A DNA stretch of 64,000 nt from Terrimicrobiaceae bacterium (GTDB lineage Bacteria; Verrucomicrobiota; Verrucomicrobiia; Chthoniobacterales; JAATET01). The notes beneath the pieces are model-generated. The model searched no databases, was not told the origin of the DNA, and worked only from the letters and a program-made list of their open reading frames with translations. The stretch spans positions 1 to 64,000 of the forward strand of contig JAQTOP010000006.1 of the NCBI GenBank assembly GCA_028713285.1. Reading direction: 5' to 3'. Within the stretch, counting starts at the first letter, position 1, and each line of letters starts with the position of its first letter. A program made the translations under genes and the position numbers. This document shows, one piece after another, positions 8,675 through 17,579 of this stretch.

Positions 8675-9830
8675 CACGCACTCGCCGAATCGTCGCCGCA
8701 AGCGATGCCACCTGCTCCGCCGTGTGCGCCGCGCTCACGGTCACCCGGAGCCGCGCCGCGCCCCTCGCCACCGTCGGATGCCGGATCGCGGGAACGAGGA
8801 ATCCCTCCTCCAGCAATGCCGATGCCCGGTCGAGCGCGCGGCGCTCATCGCCGATGCGCACCGGGAGAATCGCGCTGGACGGATCGGTACCGATCGCGGA
8901 CGCCAGCATGCGGATGTGGCTCCAGAGCCGGTCGCGAAGCGGCTCTGCTTCTCCCGAATCGAGCAGCGTCACCGCGGCGGCCGCCGCAGCAGCAGACGCC
9001 GGCGGAGGGGCGGTCGAAAAAATGAACGTCCTCGCCCGATTGATGAAAAAATCGGCAAGCTTCCGGCTGCCGCAGATGTAACCGCCGGAGGCGCCGAGCG
9101 CCTTTCCCAGCGTGCCCATCTGAATCTCGATGCGGTCCGCCACGCCAGTCGCATCCGCCAGTCCGCGTCCGCGCGCGCCGAGCACGCCCACTCCGTGCGC
9201 CTCGTCCACCAGCAGCCATGCGCCGTGGCGGTCCTTGAGTTCGACGATCTCGCGCAGCGGAGCGAGATCGCCATCCATGCTGAAGACGCTTTCGGTGAGG
9301 ATGAGAATCTGCGCGGCGGAATGTTTCGCGCGCGCCCACCGCAAATGACTCTCCAGCTTCCCGATGTCGTTGTGCGGAAAGATCCGCATCGCCGCTCCGC
9401 TCATCCGAGCCGCATCGACGAGGCAGGCGTGGCAAAGCTTGTCGAGAATGACGACGTCGTCCGATCCCACCAGCGCAGGCACCGCGCCCAGCGCCGTCGC
9501 AAACCCGGTCGAGAAAGTCAGCGCCGCCTCGGAGCGCTTGAACTGCGCGAGCGCATCTTCCAGGGCGGCATGCGGACGCAGCGTCCCGCAGATCAAACGC
9601 GATGCGCCCGCGCCCACGCCGTATTCCTTGATCGCGGCCATCCCGGCTTCGCGCACCCGATCATCGGCGGCCAGACCAAGATAGTCGTTGGACGAAAAGT
9701 TGAGAATCTGCCTCCCGTCGATAAGGACAACCGGCTGCTGCGGCGAGTCCAGCACGCGGAGGCGGCGCAGCAGACTTTGGGATTCGAGGCAGGCGAGCTT
9801 TTCGCCCAGCCACCGGTCGAGATCGCTCAT
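8661..9830 (-). CDS. bioF: 8-amino-7-oxononanoate synthase (biotin biosynthesis)
   Basis: PLP enzyme of the alpha-oxoamine synthase family joining pimeloyl thioester and alanine. At 389 residues it matches BioF length. Motifs: LNFSSNDYLGLA near residue 43, GVGAGASRLICGT near 71, LLVDEAHGVGVLG near 203, and the PLP-lysine segment MGTLGKALGASGGYICG near 237-253 with the Schiff-base lysine in LGKALG. 2-amino-3-ketobutyrate ligase (Kbl) is the main alternative, but the shorter N-terminus favours BioF. The start ATG overlaps the pdxJ stop by four bases, so translation is coupled to another vitamin-cofactor gene whose product, PLP, it needs. Confidence 0.9.
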   Translation of the reverse strand: MSDLDRWLGEKLACLESQSLLRRLRVLDSPQQPVVLIDGRQILNFSSNDYLGLAADDRVREAGMAAIKEYGVGAGASRLICGTLRPHAALEDALAQFKRSEAALTFSTGFATALGAVPALVGSDDVVILDKLCHACLVDAARMSGAAMRIFPHNDIGKLESHLRWARAKHSAAQILILTESVFSMDGDLAPLREIVELKDRHGAWLLVDEAHGVGVLGARGRGLADATGVADRIEIQMGTLGKALGASGGYICGSRKLADFFINRARTFIFSTAPPPASAAAAAAAVTLLDSGEAEPLRDRLWSHIRMLASAIGTDPSSAILPVRIGDERRALDRASALLEEGFLVPAIRHPTVARGAARLRVTVSAAHTAEQVASLAATIRRVRAIRE

Positions 9831-10561
9831 GCGCCGAGCAGGCCGGCCATTTCGCGGGTCGCCTGCTCGATGCCGACAAAGACGGCCCGCGAGACGATGG
9901 AGTGCCCGATGTTCAGCTCGACGAGGTGCGGGATGCGCAGGGTTTTTGCGACGTTCGTGTAGTTGATCCCGTGGCCGGCATTCACGCGCAGGCCGAACGA
10001 ATCGGCCAGCTCCGCGCCGGCGACGAGGCGCAGCAATTCCTCATCCTGCGCGCCGCCGACCGCATTCGCAAACGCGCCGGTATGCAGCTCGACGCACTCC
10101 GCGCCCAGTCGCGCCGCGGCCTCGATCTGCTCCGGGTCGGGATCGATGAACAGGCTCACGCACGTGCCCGCATCCTGCAAGGCCAGCACGGTCTCGCGCA
10201 GGGCCGCCTCGTTCGCGACGCAATCGAGCCCGCCCTCGGTGGTGACTTCGGCGCGGTTCTCCGGCACGAGGCAGGCGTCCTCCGGTTTCACGCGCAGCGC
10301 GATGCGAATGATCTCCGGCGTGTTGCCCATTTCGAAATTGAGCTTCGTCGCGATCGCCTCGCGCAGCCGGAAAATATCGGCATCCTGGATGTGCCGGCGG
10401 TCGGCGCGCAGGTGCGCGGTGATGCCCGACGCGCCGCCCCGCTCGGCGGCCAGCGCCGCAGCCACGGGATCCGGCTCGGCATTCGCCAAATCGGGCATGC
10501 CGCGATAGCGCGCCTGCCGGATGGTGGCGACGTGGTCGATGTTGACGCCGAGCTTGATCAT
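9827..10561 (-). CDS. pdxJ: Pyridoxine 5'-phosphate synthase
   Basis: Condenses 1-deoxyxylulose-5-phosphate with 3-amino-2-oxopropyl phosphate, the ring-forming step of DXP-dependent vitamin B6 synthesis. The 244-residue TIM barrel begins MIKLGVNIDHVATIRQAR, the usual N-terminus, so the 14 upstream codons in the open frame are excluded. GGASGITAHLRADRRHI, KLNFEMG, VELHTGAFA and RVNAGHGINYTNV are all present and catalytic histidines and glutamates appear intact. It is followed by bioF with an ATGA overlap and preceded at 52 bases by a DUF5069 gene, in a leftward operon. Confidence 0.96.
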   Translation of the reverse strand: MIKLGVNIDHVATIRQARYRGMPDLANAEPDPVAAALAAERGGASGITAHLRADRRHIQDADIFRLREAIATKLNFEMGNTPEIIRIALRVKPEDACLVPENRAEVTTEGGLDCVANEAALRETVLALQDAGTCVSLFIDPDPEQIEAAARLGAECVELHTGAFANAVGGAQDEELLRLVAGAELADSFGLRVNAGHGINYTNVAKTLRIPHLVELNIGHSIVSRAVFVGIEQATREMAGLLGA

Positions 10562-10613
10562 GCTGCGTGCCTTGCGCGCCGGGAAGTTCCGGCGGCAATC
10601 CAAGCCGGCCGGA

Positions 10614-11054
10614 TCAGGCGAGCACTTCCTTGTGGAAGGTCGTCCAGTCGTCGAGATTGTTCAAATCCACCGCGCCGGGGTTCACCGAGCCGTCGTCGGG
10701 CAGGCCGGCGGCGGAAAGGATGGTCTTCCGCGTCGCATCGTCGTGAATGTAGCCGAGAATCGCCGTGTTGTTTTTGTAGATCGTCGCCTTGTCGAGCTTC
10801 ACGCCCGGCTGGGCCTTCACCCACGCCTCGAATGCGACGTAGCTGGGCCGGGTCTTGATGAACTCGCGAACGGACGCCTCGCTCAGATTCAGGGCCGCGA
10901 GAACCATCGCGTCGTAGCCCTTGCCGATTCCGGGATAGTCGGGATGCAGTTTGCCCTGCGACTCGAGGGAGACTTTCTGCCAGAGACGCGGCAGGTGGAG
11001 GACTCCGAGGGGACCGGCGACGCCGGAGCTGATCAAGGGAACGTAGGTGCTCAT
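10614..11054 (-). CDS. DUF5069 domain protein
   Basis: A 146-residue soluble protein beginning MSTYVPLISSGVAGPLG. It matches my memory of the DUF5069 family: the YPGIGKGYDAMVLAAL and KRPSYVAFE-like segment (here TRPSYVAFEAWVKAQPG) and the closing DWTTFHKEVLA are characteristic. The function is unknown. The family is common in Verrucomicrobiota. No catalytic triad or metal motif stands out. It lies in the leftward run purH-DUF5069-pdxJ-bioF; the 107 bases to purH contain no gene and could hold a promoter. Confidence 0.85.
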   Translation of the reverse strand: MSTYVPLISSGVAGPLGVLHLPRLWQKVSLESQGKLHPDYPGIGKGYDAMVLAALNLSEASVREFIKTRPSYVAFEAWVKAQPGVKLDKATIYKNNTAILGYIHDDATRKTILSAAGLPDDGSVNPGAVDLNNLDDWTTFHKEVLA

Positions 11055-11161
11055 GATTGGGTGGATGGGGTGGTGGAAGTTCTGACCGCGACGCGACGGG
11101 TTTTGCCGCGCGCGGGTCAGGAACCCTTCTACGGAGAGAATGACTCCTTACCAATAAAAAC

Positions 11162-12685
11162 TTAGTGCCGAAAATGCCGGATGCCGGTGAAGACCATGGC
11201 GACGCCGTGTTCATTTGCCGCCTTGATGACCTCTTCGTCGCGCACGCTGCCGCCGGGCTGGATCGCGCAGGTCGCACCGGCCTCCGCGGCGGCGACGAGG
11301 CCGTCGGGAAATGGAAAAAATGCGTCGCTGCACACGGCGCTGCCCTTGAGCGAGAGGCCGGCCTCCTTCGCCTTCCAGACGGCGATGCGCGAGGAATCGA
11401 CGCGCGACATCTGGCCGGCGCCGATGCCGAGCGTGCGGTCCGCGCCCGCGTACACGATGGCGTTGGACTTCACGTGCTTCACCACCCTCCAGCCGAATTC
11501 CATCGCCTCAAGTTCGGATTTCGTGGGCGGGCGCTCGGAAACGACGCTGGCCTCGAGTTCGTGAATGCCGGCGCTGTCGCCGTCCTGCACGAGCAGGCCG
11601 CCGAGCACGGAGCGCGCGTCGCGGAATTCGTCGCCGGGCAGGCGCAGCAGGCGCATGAGGCGGAGGTTTTTTTTCTTCTGCAAAACCGTGCGCGCCTCGG
11701 CATCGAAGTCCGGCGCGATAATGACTTCGCTGAAAATCTCGCTGATCGCCCGGGCGAGCGCGGCATCGACGGGCTGGTTCGCGATGATGATGCCGCCGAA
11801 GGGCGCCTGCTTGTCGGTGGCGAAGGCCTTGTCCCAGGCGGCCTTGAGATTTGCATCGGTGGCGACGCCGCAGGGATTCGTGTGCTTGAGGATCGCGACC
11901 GTCGGCTTCGCAAACTCGGCGATGAGCCGCGTGGCGGCGGTGATGTCGAGGATGTTATTGTAGGAGAGTTCCTTGCCCTGGAGCTTCTCGAAGTAATCGC
12001 CGAAGGCGCCGTAGAGCTCGGCCTTCTGGTGCGGATTCTCGCCGTAGCGGAGGCGCTGCTCGAGCGGGAGCGTCAGCGAGAACATGCCGGCCGGGTGCTG
12101 CCCGCCGCCGAGGTAACCGGCGATGGCCCGATCGTAGGCGGCGGTCGTCGAGAAGGCCTTGATCGCAAGCCGCTCGCGGAGCTTCGGCGTGGTCGCGCCG
12201 TCCTCCGTCTGCATCTCGGCGAGCACGGCGGAGTAGTCGGCGGGATCGGTGACGACGGTGACGGATTGGTAATTTTTCGACGCGCTGCGGATCATCGACG
12301 GGCCGCCGATGTCGATGTTCTCGATGGCTTCGGCGAGGGTGACGTCTTCCTTCGCAACCGTCTCCTCGAACGGGTAGAGATTCACGACGACGAGGTCGAT
12401 GGGCTCGATCCCGTGAATTTGCGCGGTGGCTGCGTGCTCGACATTTTCGCGGAGATAGAGGAGGCCTCCGTGAACCTTCGGGTGCAGCGTCTTCACGCGG
12501 CCGTCGAGGATTTCCGGCGAGCCGGTGAACTCGGAAATTTCGATCACCGAAATCCCGGCTTTTTGCAGGACGTTCGCCGTGCCACCGGTGGAGATGATCT
12601 CGATGTCGAGGGCGGCGAGGCCCCTGGCGAAGTCGAGGAGACCGGTCTTGTCGGATACGGAAATGAGGGCGCGCTGGATTTTCAT
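11162..12685 (-). CDS. purH: Bifunctional AICAR transformylase / IMP cyclohydrolase
   Basis: Carries out the last two steps of de novo purine synthesis, 507 residues. The N-terminal MGS-like cyclohydrolase domain (about 1-195) has [32 protein letters not shown] and the [17 protein letters not shown] motif. The C-terminal transformylase domain (about 200-507) has [14 protein letters not shown], the K-H pair in ILKHTNPCG and the end [14 protein letters not shown]. Everything expected is present. It lies in a leftward run; 114 bases separate it from the exporter gene upstream, occupied by a dispersed repeat. Confidence 0.97.
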   Translation of the reverse strand: MKIQRALISVSDKTGLLDFARGLAALDIEIISTGGTANVLQKAGISVIEISEFTGSPEILDGRVKTLHPKVHGGLLYLRENVEHAATAQIHGIEPIDLVVVNLYPFEETVAKEDVTLAEAIENIDIGGPSMIRSASKNYQSVTVVTDPADYSAVLAEMQTEDGATTPKLRERLAIKAFSTTAAYDRAIAGYLGGGQHPAGMFSLTLPLEQRLRYGENPHQKAELYGAFGDYFEKLQGKELSYNNILDITAATRLIAEFAKPTVAILKHTNPCGVATDANLKAAWDKAFATDKQAPFGGIIIANQPVDAALARAISEIFSEVIIAPDFDAEARTVLQKKKNLRLMRLLRLPGDEFRDARSVLGGLLVQDGDSAGIHELEASVVSERPPTKSELEAMEFGWRVVKHVKSNAIVYAGADRTLGIGAGQMSRVDSSRIAVWKAKEAGLSLKGSAVCSDAFFPFPDGLVAAAEAGATCAIQPGGSVRDEEVIKAANEHGVAMVFTGIRHFRH

Positions 12686-12702
12686 GGAAGCAAGCGATGG
12701 GG

Positions 12703-12786
12703 TTTATCCGCAGATTTCGCAGATTCACGCAGATTAAATTTCCGTCGTTTATTCAGCATCTGTGAAAACCTGCGCAATCCGTGGAT
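12703..12786. repeat. Dispersed imperfect inverted repeat, ATCCGCAGATT type
   Basis: Intergenic sequence between purH and the exporter gene made of the words ATCCGCAGATT, TCGCAGATT and CACGCAGATT, then a spacer, then the roughly complementary ATCTGTGAAAACC and AATCCGTGGAT. The outer arms at 12706-12716 and 12776-12786 pair imperfectly. From memory, sequences built from these words are scattered in many Verrucomicrobia and other genomes; there is one copy here. It would form a long imperfect RNA hairpin. Function unknown. Confidence 0.6.
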
Positions 12787-12799
12787 CGATTTCAGGCGC

Positions 12800-14644
12800 T
12801 CAAGCGGCGGCGACCGCTTCTTCATGCTGGAACTGGATCTCGTAGAGCCGGCGATAGAGGCCGCTCTCGGCGAGGAGTTCGCGATGGGTGCCGACCTCGA
12901 CGATGCGGCCGTGATCCATCACGACGATGCGGTCGGACTTGAGGATGGTGGACAGCCGGTGCGCGATGGCGATGACCGTGCGCCCCTGCGCGAGCCGTTC
13001 GAGCGCGGCCTGGATAATGCGCTCGCTCTCGGAATCGAGCGCCGACGTGGCTTCGTCGAGCAGGAGGATGGGTGCGTTTTTCAACAGCGCGCGGGCGATG
13101 GCGAGCCGCTGCTGCTGGCCTCCGGAGAGCAGGCTGCCCTTGTCGCCGACGACGGTTTGGTAGCCGCGCGGCTGGGCCACGATGAAGTCGTGCGCGTAGG
13201 CGAGCTTCGCCGCCGCTTCGATCTCGGCCTTCGTCGCGTCGAGGCGTCCGTAGCGGATGTTTTCGTAGATCGTGTCGTGGAAGAGGAAGCTCTCCTGCGT
13301 GACGATGCCGATTTGCTCGCGCAGAGATTGCTGCGTGATCGCGCGGATGTCGCGCCCGTCGAGCCGGATCGCGCCGGACTGCGGATCGTAGAAGCGCAGC
13401 AGCAGCGCGAGCATCGTCGTCTTCCCCGCGCCGCTGGCGCCGACGAGCGCGTATTGTTTGCCATCCTCGACCCGGAGCGTGATGTCCTGGAGCGCGTAGC
13501 CATCCGGGCCATAGCCGAAGGTGACGCGCTCGAACTCGATGTCGCCGCGCGAGGACTTGAGCACGACCGCATCGGGCGCGTCCTGGATCGTGGGCTCGGT
13601 CGCCATAATCTCGAAAATGTAAGTCGAGGACGCCAGGCACTTCTGCATGAGCATGGGAATCTTGCTCAGCGATTTGACGGGATTATAGAGCAGGAAGATG
13701 CCGGCGCAGAGCTGGCCGAACTTGATGAAGCTGATGTCGAAATAGACGACATAGAGCAGCGCGAAGACCACACCGACCGCGGAGACGGACTCGATCATCG
13801 GCTGAACGATGTCGATGCTCTTGCGCACCCGCATGCTGTTGCGGCACTGCTCGTCGCTGGATTTATCGAACTGGCCGGCCTGGTAACCCTCGCGGGCGAA
13901 GGATTTGATCACGCGGATGCCGGAGAACGTCTCCTGCAGGATCACAGCCATGGTGCCGGCCTCGTTCTCCTCGGCTTTGCCGGCCTTGCGGACCTTTTTT
14001 CCGTAGATGACGACGGGCAAAATACAAATCGGGAAAAGGACGAGCGTCGTGAGACTGAAACGCCAGTCGATCGTGGCAAGCACGACCACGCCGGTGATCA
14101 CCGCGACGGGATCCTTCACGAGATCTCCGGCGATCGAGGTGAGCGCGTTTTGCGCCATGCGCGTGTCGTTTAGCACGCGGGAGATGAGCTTGCCGGATTT
14201 GGCCTTGTTGAAGAAATCGAGAGACTGCGACGTAATGTGCGCGAAGAGCTGGGTGCGCAGGTCGCGCAGCACGCGGTAGCTCACCCAGGCCATGCAGTAG
14301 GAATTCAAATACGAGAAAATCCCGCGCGCGATGATCGCCGCCGGGATGAGCATGATGATCCAGACGAAGCCCCCTGCTTCGTGCATGCCGGGGCCGGTGG
14401 CGTCCCGGCTGGAAAGCGGATTGAGTTTGAGCATGGACTGCCCGCCGCCCGGAAAGGCTTTGCCAACAATGCCGATGACGAGCGGAAAGACGCCGTTCAG
14501 CAGACCCGCGACCACGCCGCAGACAAGCCCAGCGACGAAGCGCCCGCGATAGGGCTTCAAATAGGCCGCAAGCGCCAAGTAGGGTTTCCAAAGCCGGCGG
14601 ATCAGCTCGGGGAGCGGGAGTTTTTTCGTCTTGGGATCAGCCAT
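12800..14644 (-). CDS. MsbA-like ABC exporter (fused permease/ATPase)
   Basis: Half-transporter of 614 residues; a homodimer would flip lipids such as lipid A-core, or export drugs. The N-terminal transmembrane domain (about 30-345) has six predicted helices, with a stretch from FPGGGQSML to AGG between helices 1 and 2 that is longer than in E. coli MsbA. The nucleotide-binding domain (about 375-605) has Walker A GASGAGKTT, Q-loop VTQESFLFHDT, signature LLSGGQQQR, Walker B ILLLDEATSALD and the switch histidine in AIAHRLST. The MsbA assignment rests on overall type and the LPS genes nearby; substrate specificity cannot be read from sequence. Confidence 0.88.
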   Translation of the reverse strand: MADPKTKKLPLPELIRRLWKPYLALAAYLKPYRGRFVAGLVCGVVAGLLNGVFPLVIGIVGKAFPGGGQSMLKLNPLSSRDATGPGMHEAGGFVWIIMLIPAAIIARGIFSYLNSYCMAWVSYRVLRDLRTQLFAHITSQSLDFFNKAKSGKLISRVLNDTRMAQNALTSIAGDLVKDPVAVITGVVVLATIDWRFSLTTLVLFPICILPVVIYGKKVRKAGKAEENEAGTMAVILQETFSGIRVIKSFAREGYQAGQFDKSSDEQCRNSMRVRKSIDIVQPMIESVSAVGVVFALLYVVYFDISFIKFGQLCAGIFLLYNPVKSLSKIPMLMQKCLASSTYIFEIMATEPTIQDAPDAVVLKSSRGDIEFERVTFGYGPDGYALQDITLRVEDGKQYALVGASGAGKTTMLALLLRFYDPQSGAIRLDGRDIRAITQQSLREQIGIVTQESFLFHDTIYENIRYGRLDATKAEIEAAAKLAYAHDFIVAQPRGYQTVVGDKGSLLSGGQQQRLAIARALLKNAPILLLDEATSALDSESERIIQAALERLAQGRTVIAIAHRLSTILKSDRIVVMDHGRIVEVGTHRELLAESGLYRRLYEIQFQHEEAVAAA

Positions 14645-14696
14645 TGGCCAGGGGAGTCACGCTATACGACGCCGCGGAAGGGAGAAACAAAAAGCG

Positions 14697-15791
14697 TCAC
14701 GGCGCGATCGGGCGCAGCAACGCGAGATACCAGCGGATGGCCTCGGGGCCGCAGACGAGCCAGAGCGCCGCGCCGAGCGCGAGGTAGGGGCCGTAGGGAA
14801 TCCTGCCGCCCGCCCTGCCGCGCGTGAGGAGCATCGTCCCGCCACCGATCAGCGCGCCCGCGACGGACGAAGTGGCGACGGTGAACAAGACGGCCTGCCA
14901 GCCGAGGAACGCGCCGATGCACGCCAGGAATTTCACGTCGCCCAGGCCCATCGCCTCGCGCGGAATCACCACCGCGCGCAGCACGCCGGTAAATTCGCGG
15001 ACTTCTTCGATCGGCGTCTCGCGCGCATCCGCGACCATGCGATTGAAATACACGCGCACCGTTCCGTCGCGCACGGCCGCGCCATTGAGCACCGCGTGCT
15101 CGCACTCGATCAAGAGCGCATCGGACTCGCGGCTGAAAATTTCCTGCCACGGCCAGCTTTCCTCGCCGATGACGAGGCGGGGATTCTCCGGGTCGGGCTC
15201 GAAGCGGAAGGGCTGCGGCTCCGGCGGGGCGATGCGCTTGCGGCCGAAGGCGAGCTTGCCGGCCTCGACGACCAGCCACAGTAAGCCCGCGCCGAGCACG
15301 GCGCCTGCGACCGAGAGCAATGCGGCCTGCCAGTGCGACGCGACGCCCATCAGCGCGGGCAGCGCGGCGCTGAGCGCGATGCCCGCGGCCGTGCCCCCAA
15401 GCGTGATCCTGTCTGGAATGATGTAGTGCTCGAAGTCGATGAATGTCGCCGTGATGAGCAGCGCGGCGAAGAGCGCATAGATGGGCGCGAGGGGGAGCCC
15501 GAACTTCAGCCAGAGCGCCAGGAAGGCGGCGCCGGTCAGAATTTCGACGAGAAGGTAGCGCGGCGATATGGGCGCGCCGCACGAGCCGCAGCGGCCGCGC
15601 AGCAAGAGCCAGCTGATGATCGGGAGGTTGCGATGCCAGGGGATCGCCGCCTTGCAATGCGGGCAGAACGACCGGCGGGGGTTGTCGAGTGAGATGCCGC
15701 GCGGAAGCCGGTGGATGCAGGCGTTGAGGAACGAGCCGACGACCGCGCCGAAGAGGAACGCGAAGACCGCGTGGACGCCCGGGGGCGTCAT
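14697..15791 (-). CDS. pilD: Prepilin peptidase / N-methyltransferase (A24 family)
   Basis: Inner-membrane aspartyl protease that processes type IV pilin or type II pseudopilin leaders, 364 residues. Two CxxC pairs (CPHC and CGSC, about residues 42-75) mark the N-terminal methyltransferase/zinc domain. The catalytic aspartates are in FIDFEHYIIPD and GLGDVKFL. Between them, in place of a short loop, is a soluble insert of roughly 85 residues (from RKRIAPPEPQP to FTGVLRAVVIPRE), longer than in E. coli PppA or Pseudomonas PilD. The start is the ATG overlapping the gmhA stop by four bases. A GspF/PilC fragment at the right edge belongs to the same secretion class. Confidence 0.93.
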   Translation of the reverse strand: MTPPGVHAVFAFLFGAVVGSFLNACIHRLPRGISLDNPRRSFCPHCKAAIPWHRNLPIISWLLLRGRCGSCGAPISPRYLLVEILTGAAFLALWLKFGLPLAPIYALFAALLITATFIDFEHYIIPDRITLGGTAAGIALSAALPALMGVASHWQAALLSVAGAVLGAGLLWLVVEAGKLAFGRKRIAPPEPQPFRFEPDPENPRLVIGEESWPWQEIFSRESDALLIECEHAVLNGAAVRDGTVRVYFNRMVADARETPIEEVREFTGVLRAVVIPREAMGLGDVKFLACIGAFLGWQAVLFTVATSSVAGALIGGGTMLLTRGRAGGRIPYGPYLALGAALWLVCGPEAIRWYLALLRPIAP

Positions 15792-16378
15792 TCCTTCGGC
15801 AGCCGCTCCTCGAGCAGCTCGCACAGGACGTGGAGGAGGAATTTCTGCGCCTCCTGGATGCGCGCCGTCTCGCCCCCCTCGACGATGATCTCGATCTCGG
15901 CGGCGCCTTTGGTGAAGCCGCCCTGGCGGCCGAGGAGCGCGATGGTGCGCACGTCGGCGCGCCTTGCCTCCTCGATGGCGTCGAGCAGATTGCGCGACTT
16001 GCCGCTCGACGAGATGATGAGGAGGACGTCGCCCTTTTGCCCGAAGGCCTTCACCTGGCGGGCGAAGACTTCCTGGTAGGCGTAGTCGTTCGAGATGGCG
16101 GTGATGAGGCCGGCGTCGGTGTTGAGCGCGAGGGCGGGGTAGGGCCGCCGGTCGCCCTTGAACCGGGCGACGAATTCGGTGGAAATGTGCGCGGCGTCGG
16201 AGGCGCTGCCGCCATTGCCGCAGATGAGGAGCTTGTTGCCGGCGAGAAATGTCTTTTCGAGCATGTCGGCGGCGGCGAGGAGCGTCGCCTCGTGCGGTTT
16301 GAGCGCCTCGAAGGTCTCTACGGCGTCATGGAGCGAACGGTGGAAGTGGGTCATGGATGGAGTGGTGGTGGCGCTCAT
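15788..16378 (-). CDS. gmhA: Phosphoheptose isomerase-like SIS protein (GmhA/DiaA type)
   Basis: SIS-domain isomerase of 196 residues converting sedoheptulose-7-phosphate to a heptose-7-phosphate for LPS core. Motifs: LLICGNGGSASDAAHISTEFVARFKGDR (here given by its ends LLICGNGGSAS and STEFVARFKG), the aspartate-rich LALNTDAGLITAISND, and IISSSGKSRNLLDAI. The DnaA-regulator DiaA is closely related and cannot be fully excluded. The start ATG overlaps the upstream gene's stop by four bases, and its own stop overlaps pilD by four, giving a tightly coupled three-gene block. Confidence 0.88.
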   Translation of the reverse strand: MSATTTPSMTHFHRSLHDAVETFEALKPHEATLLAAADMLEKTFLAGNKLLICGNGGSASDAAHISTEFVARFKGDRRPYPALALNTDAGLITAISNDYAYQEVFARQVKAFGQKGDVLLIISSSGKSRNLLDAIEEARRADVRTIALLGRQGGFTKGAAEIEIIVEGGETARIQEAQKFLLHVLCELLEERLPKE

Positions 16379-16875
16379 TTGCGGATGAGTGCGAGCCGGG
16401 GGTCGATCACCAGCAGCGCATCAAGATCAGGCCAGGCCTCAGATCCCTGCGGCTGGAAGAGATGGAGATAAACTTTCACCGCGAGCGGCGGGTGCTTCGC
16501 GGCGACGGCGTCCACTGCGGCATCGACCGTCTCGCGCGCGGGCTGCGCGGGGATATTGTCGATCAGCCCGTCCTCGTGCGCGAAGCCGCAGGCCGAAAGG
16601 AAGTCGCCGAGCAGGGCGCGGTGGGCGCCGAGCAGCCAGTTTTGCAGCACGTCGAGGGCGATGTCTTCGTTGGCCGGCTGGGCGAGCGCGGCCCGCATCC
16701 ATTGATGACGATCCGTCCGCGGCTTCCGCTCGAGGAAGACGCTGCGCAATCTGCGGCGCGATGCCGTAACCTGCATGCAGCCCTTGTAGGCGGCCTTGTT
16801 GGTCTCGTGCAAGGATTCAAAAAGCTCGTGCGCTTCGGCGGGCGCGAGGCCGGAAAATATGTCGGATGCGGTCAC
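16375..16875 (-). CDS. Conserved-looking protein of unknown function
   Basis: A soluble 166-residue protein that I do not recognise. It is mostly alpha-helical by composition, with no signal peptide or membrane segment. The N-terminal third (MTASDIFSGLAPAEAHELF, then YKGCMQVTASRRRLRSVFLE) is basic and could contact nucleic acid; the middle (LDVLQNWLLGAHRALLGDFL) is amphipathic. It is first in the block with gmhA and pilD, joined by an ATGA overlap, which supports its reality. No catalytic motif was seen. Confidence 0.65.
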   Translation of the reverse strand: MTASDIFSGLAPAEAHELFESLHETNKAAYKGCMQVTASRRRLRSVFLERKPRTDRHQWMRAALAQPANEDIALDVLQNWLLGAHRALLGDFLSACGFAHEDGLIDNIPAQPARETVDAAVDAVAAKHPPLAVKVYLHLFQPQGSEAWPDLDALLVIDPRLALIRK

Positions 16876-16984
16876 GTTCGATCAATCGGGGGTGAAGGGT
16901 TAATGTGTCGGAGGGTTCGAGAGCAAGAGCGGTTTCGCGACCGGCGGCGCGGCGCGCCGATGTTCCCAACCGGTTTGACACGCC

Positions 16985-17524
16985 ATGCCAAAGCGGCTTT
17001 CATCGGCGCGCATGAGAGGCATCCTGGCCGCGGTAGTGGCGTCTGTATTACTCGCGGCCTGCGCCGGCCCCGAAAAACCACCCGTCTATCTCGAGAAGGC
17101 GAACGTCCTGCCGGTGCAACTGAACGACCGGTTCAAGTTCCGCAAGCAGGATACGTTCTTCAACGACCCGCGCACCTACCTCGCCACGCAGAGCGAGGCG
17201 ATGCGCTTCTTCCGCCTGCGATTGAACTACGGCGTCGTCACGCCGCGCGATTACGACGAGGTCACGGGCAACTTTTTTACGTTCTTCTGGTGGGCGCACG
17301 AGCGGGCCGATGTGACCGTGCGGCTGGAATACCGCCAGGCCGCGCTCGGCGATTACGTGATGGCGCAGGAGCGCTACTATCCGAATGCCAGCGGGTCGTA
17401 TAAGTCGGATTTCAAGGTGACCGGCGACGAGTATCTCGAGCATGGCCGCGTGACCGCGTGGCGGGTGCTTCTCATCGTCGAGGGGCGGATCGCCGCCTTC
17501 CGCCAATCGTTCATGTGGAAGTGA
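16985..17524 (+). CDS. Putative outer-membrane lipoprotein
   Basis: A 179-residue exported lipoprotein of unknown function. The signal sequence ends in the lipobox LLAAC (cysteine near residue 26 from the first ATG at 16985). Mature part is aromatic- and charge-rich (FFWWAHERADVTVRLEYRQ, then DYVMAQERYYP), suggesting a beta-rich domain. No family recognised. It is the first gene of a rightward group that continues 55 bases later with a STAS protein, but the different topics make co-function uncertain. Confidence 0.68.
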   Translation: MPKRLSSARMRGILAAVVASVLLAACAGPEKPPVYLEKANVLPVQLNDRFKFRKQDTFFNDPRTYLATQSEAMRFFRLRLNYGVVTPRDYDEVTGNFFTFFWWAHERADVTVRLEYRQAALGDYVMAQERYYPNASGSYKSDFKVTGDEYLEHGRVTAWRVLLIVEGRIAAFRQSFMWK

Positions 17525-17579
17525 CGGATGGTGGCCGCATTGACACGTCCCGCAGCCCAGACATAGTTTACCCAGCCTC

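Noticed and set aside
11165-14173. A 1,002-codon plus-strand frame opposite purH and the ABC exporter
   Set aside because: It is a shadow of two well-identified minus-strand genes and crosses their intergenic repeat; no domain can be read from it.
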